This document shows positions 6,183 through 10,183 of a stretch of 10,183 nucleotides of DNA, piece by piece. The stretch covers positions 1 to 10,183 of the forward strand of contig WLTJ01000036.1 of assembly GCA_009705435.1 (NCBI GenBank). The letters run 5' to 3'. Within the stretch, counting starts at the first letter, position 1, and every line of letters begins with the position of its first letter. The notes below the pieces were generated by a model. That model was not told the origin of the DNA. It saw nothing but the letters and a program-made list of their open reading frames with translations, and did not search any database. The position numbers and the translations under genes are program-made. Origin of the DNA: Actinomycetota bacterium (GTDB lineage: Bacteria > Actinomycetota > Acidimicrobiia > Acidimicrobiales > Ilumatobacteraceae).

Positions 6183-8525
6183 TCAGACTTTTTTCAGCGG
6201 GGCCCATGCCAGCAACAGATGCTTGCGGCCTTTTTCACGGAAATTGACCACGGCCTCGGTTTTATCCCCCGAACCAGTGATGTCAATCACGATGCCCTCA
6301 CCAAAAACGGCGTGTTCAACACTATCCCCGACGCGTAAACCAATCTCCTGAGTATTTGTTTGCTGTGGTGGACGGTGAGGGGTTGAACGTCCTGCGGCTA
6401 AAGCGGCATCAACCTGGCGCTCACGAAACTCGTCATCGGGGTCAAAGGAACTAACTTTTGTGCGGCCCCAATCGTCATCTCGTGTGAGGCGCGCTGTGGA
6501 ACGATTTTTGACATTGCCTTCGTGCTGCACCAAGGTATCGGGAATCTCATCTAAGAATCGTGAGGGTGGGTTGTACTGAGTTGATCCAAACTGTTGTCGG
6601 CTCCAAGCGTGAGTGAGGAACAATCTTTCACGGGCACGGGTGATGCCGACGTAGGCCAAACGCCGTTCCTCTTCAAGTTCTTGAGGGTCAACTAGGGCAC
6701 GGCTGTGCGGGAATAAACCTTCTTCAACACCGACGATGAAGACCACTGGGAACTCAAGGCCCTTGGCGGCATGCATCGTCATCAGCACAACTTTTTCATC
6801 ATCACCAAGGTCATCGCTATCGGCCACAAGTGAAACTTGTTCAAGAAACTCATCGACTTTGGCGAACTCTCTGGCCGAAGACACCAACTCATCAAGATTT
6901 TCTAAGCGACCAGCAGCTTCAACAGAATCATCGGACTCAAACTCGGAGCGATACCCAGACTTCTCCATCACTGCCTCAAGTAATCCGCCTGGACCCTGTT
7001 CTTCCTGAGTGGATACCTCTTCAATCACTGCCACAAACGATTCAATACCCCGACGCGCCGCACCAGAAACACCAGCTTCTTCGGCTCGCCGCAGAGCTTC
7101 GAAAAAAGAGATGTTCTCTTGACGAGCGAACTCGTCCAGTCGACTGACACTTGTATCGCCGACTCCACGCTTCGGCATGTTCAGCACGCGCTTGATACTG
7201 ACCTCATCGGATGGATTCGTGAGCACTCGCAAATAGGCAACCGCATCTTTGACTTCACGACGGTCATAAAAACGTGTGCCACCAACCACTTTGTAAGGAA
7301 TGCCGAAGCGCATGAGAATTTCTTCAACGACTCGGCTCTGCGGATTGGTGCGATAAAAAACAGCCATATCGCCCCAGGTGCGACCCGATGATCGCAAAGT
7401 CTTCATTGTGCGCGCCACGTAGGCAGCCTCGTCGCCTTCGTCGTCGGCATGAAAGCGAACAATTTGCTCCCCTGGTCCCGACTCAGTCCACAAATCTTTC
7501 GGCTTGCGTGCAAAGTTTTGTGCGATCACCGCATTGGCCGCGTCAAGAATCGTCTGTGTGCTGCGATAGTTCTGCTCAAGTACAACAACGCTTACTTCGT
7601 CAAAGGCATCCTCAAATTGCCCGATGTTGCGAAAATCGGCACCACGAAAAGCATAAATGGACTGATCAGTATCGCCAACGACACAGACATTGTGATGACG
7701 CGCCGCAAGCTGAAGCACGATTTCGTTTTGCGCGATATTCGTATCTTGATATTCGTCTACCAAAATATATTTAAATCGCTCTTGGAAAGAAGCCAACACA
7801 TCTGGGTGCAAACGAAATAGTCGCACAACATTGACTAGCAGATCATCGAAGTCCATCGCTCCCGCTTTTAATAGGCGCTCTTGATACTCGCGATAGATCT
7901 CTGAATGTTTGCGATCAAAAATATGTGCCGCTTGATTGGCGGCGTCACCTGGGGACAAAAGTTCATTTTTCCATTTAGAGATGACGGCGTGTACCCCTCG
8001 AGGCGTAAAACGTTTTGTATCTAGTCCCTGATCGCGAATCACATAGCCAGTCAGCCGCTGAGCATCTGCTTGATCGTAGATGCTGAAATTTTTTGGATAC
8101 CCAATGCGTTCGGCATGGATCCGTAGCATCCGCACACATGCCGAGTGAAAAGTTGAGACCCACATTGATTTAGCAACAGGACCAATCAAGGATTCGACTC
8201 GATGCTTCATTTCGCCAGCGGCCTTATTGGTGAAGGTGATCGCCAAAATGCTCATTGGACTGACCCCATGATTGGAAATGAGATGGGCAATGCGATGAGT
8301 GAGTACCCGCGTCTTGCCACTACCAGCACCAGCCACCACGAGCAACGGACCATCAACATGCTCGGCGGCCTCACGTTGCATCGGGTTTAACCCATCGAGT
8401 GAAATCGGCTCAATACGAGTATTTCTGTAACGAGCTGCGTAGGGCGTCGATTCACCATCGACTGCAGGTACCGGAGAGGACCCAAACAAATTATCGTCGT
8501 CAAAGGAGGGGTTCGCGTCAGCCAT
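6183..8525 (-). CDS. pcrA: ATP-dependent DNA helicase PcrA/UvrD
   Basis: This 780-residue superfamily 1A 3'-5' helicase acts in nucleotide excision repair, in removal of RecA from DNA, and in replication-transcription conflicts. All core motifs are visible: Q motif LNPMQREA (46-53), Walker A AGAGSGKT (65-72), Ia ITFTNKAA (96-103), Walker B LVDEYQDT (255-262), motif III GDTDQSIYAFRGA (284-296), motif IV QNYRST (318-323), motif V TMHAAKGLEF (583-592) and motif VI VGITRARERL (626-635). After a disordered stretch (about 665-725), the C-terminus has GDSVEHAVFGEGIVIDITG (733-751), the Tudor-like RNA polymerase-binding domain of PcrA. Its length fits the actinobacterial UvrD1/PcrA class; UvrD1 is the usual mycobacterial name. 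The start ATG (8523-8525) has GGAG 5 bases upstream. Its promoter carries a LexA-like box, predicting SOS induction. Confidence 0.96.
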   Translation of the reverse strand: MADANPSFDDDNLFGSSPVPAVDGESTPYAARYRNTRIEPISLDGLNPMQREAAEHVDGPLLVVAGAGSGKTRVLTHRIAHLISNHGVSPMSILAITFTNKAAGEMKHRVESLIGPVAKSMWVSTFHSACVRMLRIHAERIGYPKNFSIYDQADAQRLTGYVIRDQGLDTKRFTPRGVHAVISKWKNELLSPGDAANQAAHIFDRKHSEIYREYQERLLKAGAMDFDDLLVNVVRLFRLHPDVLASFQERFKYILVDEYQDTNIAQNEIVLQLAARHHNVCVVGDTDQSIYAFRGADFRNIGQFEDAFDEVSVVVLEQNYRSTQTILDAANAVIAQNFARKPKDLWTESGPGEQIVRFHADDEGDEAAYVARTMKTLRSSGRTWGDMAVFYRTNPQSRVVEEILMRFGIPYKVVGGTRFYDRREVKDAVAYLRVLTNPSDEVSIKRVLNMPKRGVGDTSVSRLDEFARQENISFFEALRRAEEAGVSGAARRGIESFVAVIEEVSTQEEQGPGGLLEAVMEKSGYRSEFESDDSVEAAGRLENLDELVSSAREFAKVDEFLEQVSLVADSDDLGDDEKVVLMTMHAAKGLEFPVVFIVGVEEGLFPHSRALVDPQELEEERRLAYVGITRARERLFLTHAWSRQQFGSTQYNPPSRFLDEIPDTLVQHEGNVKNRSTARLTRDDDWGRTKVSSFDPDDEFRERQVDAALAAGRSTPHRPPQQTNTQEIGLRVGDSVEHAVFGEGIVIDITGSGDKTEAVVNFREKGRKHLLLAWAPLKKV

Positions 8526-8536
8526 GGGATCTCCAT

Positions 8537-8560
8537 TCTAGAGAACGGGTGTTCTATAGA
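8537..8560. promoter_or_regulatory. LexA/SOS-box-like operator of pcrA
   Basis: The core GAAC-GGGT-GTTC (8543-8554) fits the GAAC-N4-GTTC pattern of LexA operators in Gram-positive bacteria and actinobacteria. The dyad extends to 10-bp arms, TCTAGAGAAC and GTTCTATAGA, with a single mismatch. The flanks are A/T rather than the usual C/G next to the core. The site overlaps the likely -10 (8553-8558) and lies 11 bases or more upstream of the pcrA start, the expected position for a repressor. LexA binding is inferred. Confidence 0.72.
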
Positions 8561-8579
8561 TGTGCCCGTGAGGGGACAA
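8553..8579 (-). promoter_or_regulatory. Probable pcrA promoter
   Basis: On the minus strand TATAGA (8553-8558) is a good -10. TTGTCC (8574-8579) is a fair -35 at 15-base spacing, or TTTGTC at 16. Transcription would start near 8546, giving a leader of about 20 bases. The -35 overlaps the T-run of the upstream terminator. Confidence 0.55.
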
Positions 8580-8627
8580 AAAAATCTGGTGGGGGCGAAT
8601 CGCACTCAGCAAATCGCCCCCACCAGA
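8578..8627 (-). terminator. Rho-independent terminator after the acidic exported-protein gene
   Basis: A perfect 14-bp stem pairs 8585-8598 with 8614-8627 (TCTGGTGGGGGCGA and its complement) around a 15-base loop. On the minus strand it is followed by seven T (8578-8584). It lies 38 bases past the stop of the gene ending at 8666, so it closes that transcript and insulates pcrA. Confidence 0.93.
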
Positions 8628-8665
8628 CCTCATTCAAAGCGGGCGGAATTATGGACTAACTGTGT

Positions 8666-9433
8666 TTACTCACCAGCCGAATCGTCATCGGCAGAATGAA
8701 TGCCATTGACCATGTCAGTGATGTGTTCTGTGATGTCGGCGGTGGCCTGAGCCACTAGTGCGTCAATCACCGATTGAACTGACTTGCCGTTGGCTTCTGC
8801 CACCTCGGCAATCGTCTGACCACTTTTAACTGCGGTCTGCAACTCGGTTGTGGTGATGCCGATGGCTTCGGCGGCGGCGGCAAGCATCTCCTGGCGACGC
8901 TCACCCTTCGGGCCTCCGCGACCCTGATGCCCGTCATCACTCTCATGATCTTGGTCACCAGCGGGACGAGCTGCTTCAAGTGCGGCGACAATCGCCTCAA
9001 CCTGAGATGACGTCAGCGTGCCAGCATCAACTAAGGTCTGCAAACGAGTTGCCAACATTGCTGAGCGCTCGGGGCGAACTCCATTGGCTGCCGGAGGGGT
9101 TGTTGGCTTAGTTGACAACGCAGTCACAACTGCCTCGACTTCTGAGGCATCGAGCGTGCCAGCATCAACCAAGGTCTGCAACGCTTCTCGCAACTTGGCT
9201 TGGCGAGCTGCTGGGTCCATCTTGGCACCATCATGTTCGCCTTCTCCTCGGCCACCATCGAAGTCATCATTGGTGTCATCGCTGCTAGCGATTGTTGATA
9301 CTGGTGCACTCGATGCCGAGGCTCCTCCAGAAACATTCATCAACAATCCAGCACCAGCACCGATCAACAAACCTGCGGTCACACCGATCACTGCAAATTT
9401 CTTCGTTTTAGGCTTTGTATATTTCGTTTCCAT
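8666..9433 (-). CDS. Acidic membrane-anchored or exported protein with duplicated helical modules
   Basis: This 255-residue protein has no recognised function. A basic start (METKYTKPKTKK) precedes one hydrophobic segment, FAVIGVTAGLLIGAGAGLLM (13-32), a signal peptide or signal anchor, so the rest should lie outside the membrane. A Ser/Thr and then Asp/Glu/Gly-rich linker (about 38-72) follows. Next are two copies of a helical module: LREALQTLVDAGTLDASEVE (81-100, continuing to 106) and LATRLQTLVDAGTLTSSQVE (127-146, continuing to 152). After a second charged, His-containing linker (about 158-180) comes a C-terminal module, AAEAIGITTTELQTAVKSGQ (187-206, continuing to about 232), of a type I recall in actinobacterial secreted proteins. 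The ATG at 9431-9433 is chosen for its AAAGGAA Shine-Dalgarno, 7 bases upstream, and for the signal sequence. It lies 128 bases downstream of a sensor kinase on the same strand and ends at a strong terminator. A metal-binding or envelope role is possible but unproven. Confidence 0.75.
   Translation of the reverse strand: METKYTKPKTKKFAVIGVTAGLLIGAGAGLLMNVSGGASASSAPVSTIASSDDTNDDFDGGRGEGEHDGAKMDPAARQAKLREALQTLVDAGTLDASEVEAVVTALSTKPTTPPAANGVRPERSAMLATRLQTLVDAGTLTSSQVEAIVAALEAARPAGDQDHESDDGHQGRGGPKGERRQEMLAAAAEAIGITTTELQTAVKSGQTIAEVAEANGKSVQSVIDALVAQATADITEHITDMVNGIHSADDDSAGE
9015..9181 (-). repeat. Duplicated 29-base coding repeat (two copies, 138 bases apart)
   Basis: Copies at 9015-9043 and 9153-9181 differ at one base in 29 and both encode LQTLVDAGTL. 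The 138-base offset equals 46 codons, so the reading frame is kept. Identity well above that of the flanking module sequence suggests a recent internal duplication or gene-conversion event. Confidence 0.85.
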
Positions 9434-9561
9434 TATCTGTTTCCTTTGTTCTTGGACACCAAGTGGTGTGAGTACAGACTGCAACTCCTAGGTGAGAAGT
9501 AAATATCATCAAGGTAAGAGCAATGTGAGAGTTTTTCCCTCCTCCATGGCGATCAAAAACC
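9434..9561 (-). promoter_or_regulatory. Upstream region of the exported-protein gene, with a 14-base palindrome
   Basis: This gap follows the kinase stop and precedes the exported-protein ATG. It holds ACACCA-AG-TGGTGT (9456-9469), a perfect 6-bp dyad in the leader about 22 bases before the start codon. It could be an operator or a small RNA hairpin. I could not assign a convincing -35/-10, although the AT-rich stretch around 9500-9510 is a possible -10 area. No strong terminator separates the gene from the kinase. Confidence 0.4.
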
Positions 9562-10183
9562 CTACTCAACATGCTTTTCAGCCGTGGGCAGGAAAAACCC
9601 AATCTCGGCTCCTCCACCCTCTCGATTGCGTGCGAAGACATCGCCACCATGACTCCGAGCAACATCGGCGACAATGGCCAAACCGAGTCCAGAGCCGGGC
9701 AATGTGCGTGAGGCCACAGCACGGTGAAAGCGTTCAAAGATCAAATCTAATTCCGACTCGGGCATACCTGGACCACGATCGCTCACCACGATCTTGCCGC
9801 CCGAAATCGACACCTCAATGTCATTGTTGCTCGTATCAAATTTCACAGCGTTATCGAGGAGATTTGAAATTGCCCGATCAACAAGATGACGACGAGCCAC
9901 AATAATTGATGTGTCACCAGTGACCACAATGTTGCGGCCACTTCGTCTTGCCGCACGTGCAGCGACAGCAGTAGCCAAACCTTTCATCTCGATTGGTTGT
10001 GCGAGTTCATCCGTGTGACGATCAACAGCAAGGGTGACTACCTCTTCAACAAGCGCAGCCAACTCTGCGGTATCACGATCAATATCGAGCAGGATCTGTT
10101 GACGTGCCTCAGAATCAATATCGGGATGACGTTTCAAGACATCAAGATTGGTGCGCAAACTAGTAAGCGGAGTTCGTAACTCA
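9562..10183 (-). CDS. Sensor histidine kinase, C-terminal part (runs off the right edge)
   Basis: The frame is open to the window edge, giving 206 residues that begin with ELRTPLTSLRTNLDVL. This is the segment right after the phosphoacceptor His of a HisKA domain, and the last base of the window (T on this strand) fits the third position of a His codon. The ATP-binding HATPase_c domain is complete: N box SNLLDNAVKFD (106-116), G1 DRGPGMP (135-141), F box IFERFHRA (148-155) and G2 GSGLGLAIV (163-171), then a short C-terminal tail. The fragment therefore autophosphorylates and signals to a response regulator lying outside the window. Motif spacing resembles the MprB/TcrY-like actinobacterial kinases, but the sensor domain is missing, so the stimulus is unknown. 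The exported acidic protein just downstream on the same strand may be a target or partner. Confidence 0.93.
   Translation of the reverse strand, partial: ELRTPLTSLRTNLDVLKRHPDIDSEARQQILLDIDRDTAELAALVEEVVTLAVDRHTDELAQPIEMKGLATAVAARAARRSGRNIVVTGDTSIIVARRHLVDRAISNLLDNAVKFDTSNNDIEVSISGGKIVVSDRGPGMPESELDLIFERFHRAVASRTLPGSGLGLAIVADVARSHGGDVFARNREGGGAEIGFFLPTAEKHVE

Noticed and set aside
6139..6207. Upstream ATG that would extend the flavodoxin-fold protein by 23 residues
   Set aside because: The extension precedes the first strand of the fold, overlaps the pcrA end and has no better ribosome binding site.
9434..9484. Upstream start that would extend the exported protein by 17 residues
   Set aside because: The extension places polar residues before the basic signal-sequence start and contains the good AAAGGAA Shine-Dalgarno and the 9456-9469 palindrome, which fit a leader better.
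9531..9560. GTTTTT...AAAAAC inverted repeat after the kinase gene as a terminator
   Set aside because: The six-pair stem is nearly all A/T with an 18-base loop and no GC-rich base, so it is unlikely to terminate transcription.

Overview
The window looks like chromosomal DNA from an actinobacterium, probably of the Acidimicrobiia type. This is an inference. It rests on the fused LivH-LivM permease followed by an MFS-type gene, a PcrA helicase with a GAAC-N4-GTTC LexA-type box, and a small 'PPFDW..VTKTDL' membrane coiled-coil protein. Base composition appears close to even and coding density is high. No intergenic gap exceeds about 165 bases. I see no rRNA, tRNA, CRISPR array, insertion sequence or phage gene.

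Layout, left to right. Positions 1-2206 (minus strand) carry a transport unit: a LivH-LivM fusion permease of the branched-chain amino acid/amide ABC family, whose stop codon overlaps (ATGA) the start of a gene running off the left edge. That gene begins like an MFS-type membrane transporter. A 164-base divergent gap (2207-2370) separates this unit from a plus-strand pair: a small SRPBCC-fold protein and a cytosolic type I sulfatase/phosphonate monoester hydrolase-like enzyme, coupled by a TAATG overlap. A short membrane-anchored protein with four 21-base heptad repeats follows (4431-4847).

From 4867 to the right edge everything is on the minus strand. Read in the direction of transcription, from right to left, the order is: a sensor histidine kinase cut by the window edge; an acidic membrane-anchored or exported protein with duplicated helical modules; a strong intrinsic terminator (8578-8627); the repair helicase pcrA with its own promoter and LexA-like operator; a flavodoxin-fold protein; and an N-carbamoylputrescine amidase (aguB-like). 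The last two abut with no spacing.

How the parts may work together. The Liv permease and the divergent SRPBCC-sulfatase pair could form an uptake-and-hydrolysis module, because the sulfatase has no export signal and would need an imported substrate. The kinase and the exported acidic protein may be an envelope-sensing pair. pcrA is predicted to be SOS-controlled. These functional links are inferred from position and motifs. The clearest non-coding signals are the LexA-type palindrome over the pcrA -10 region and the perfect 14-bp terminator stem just upstream of it.
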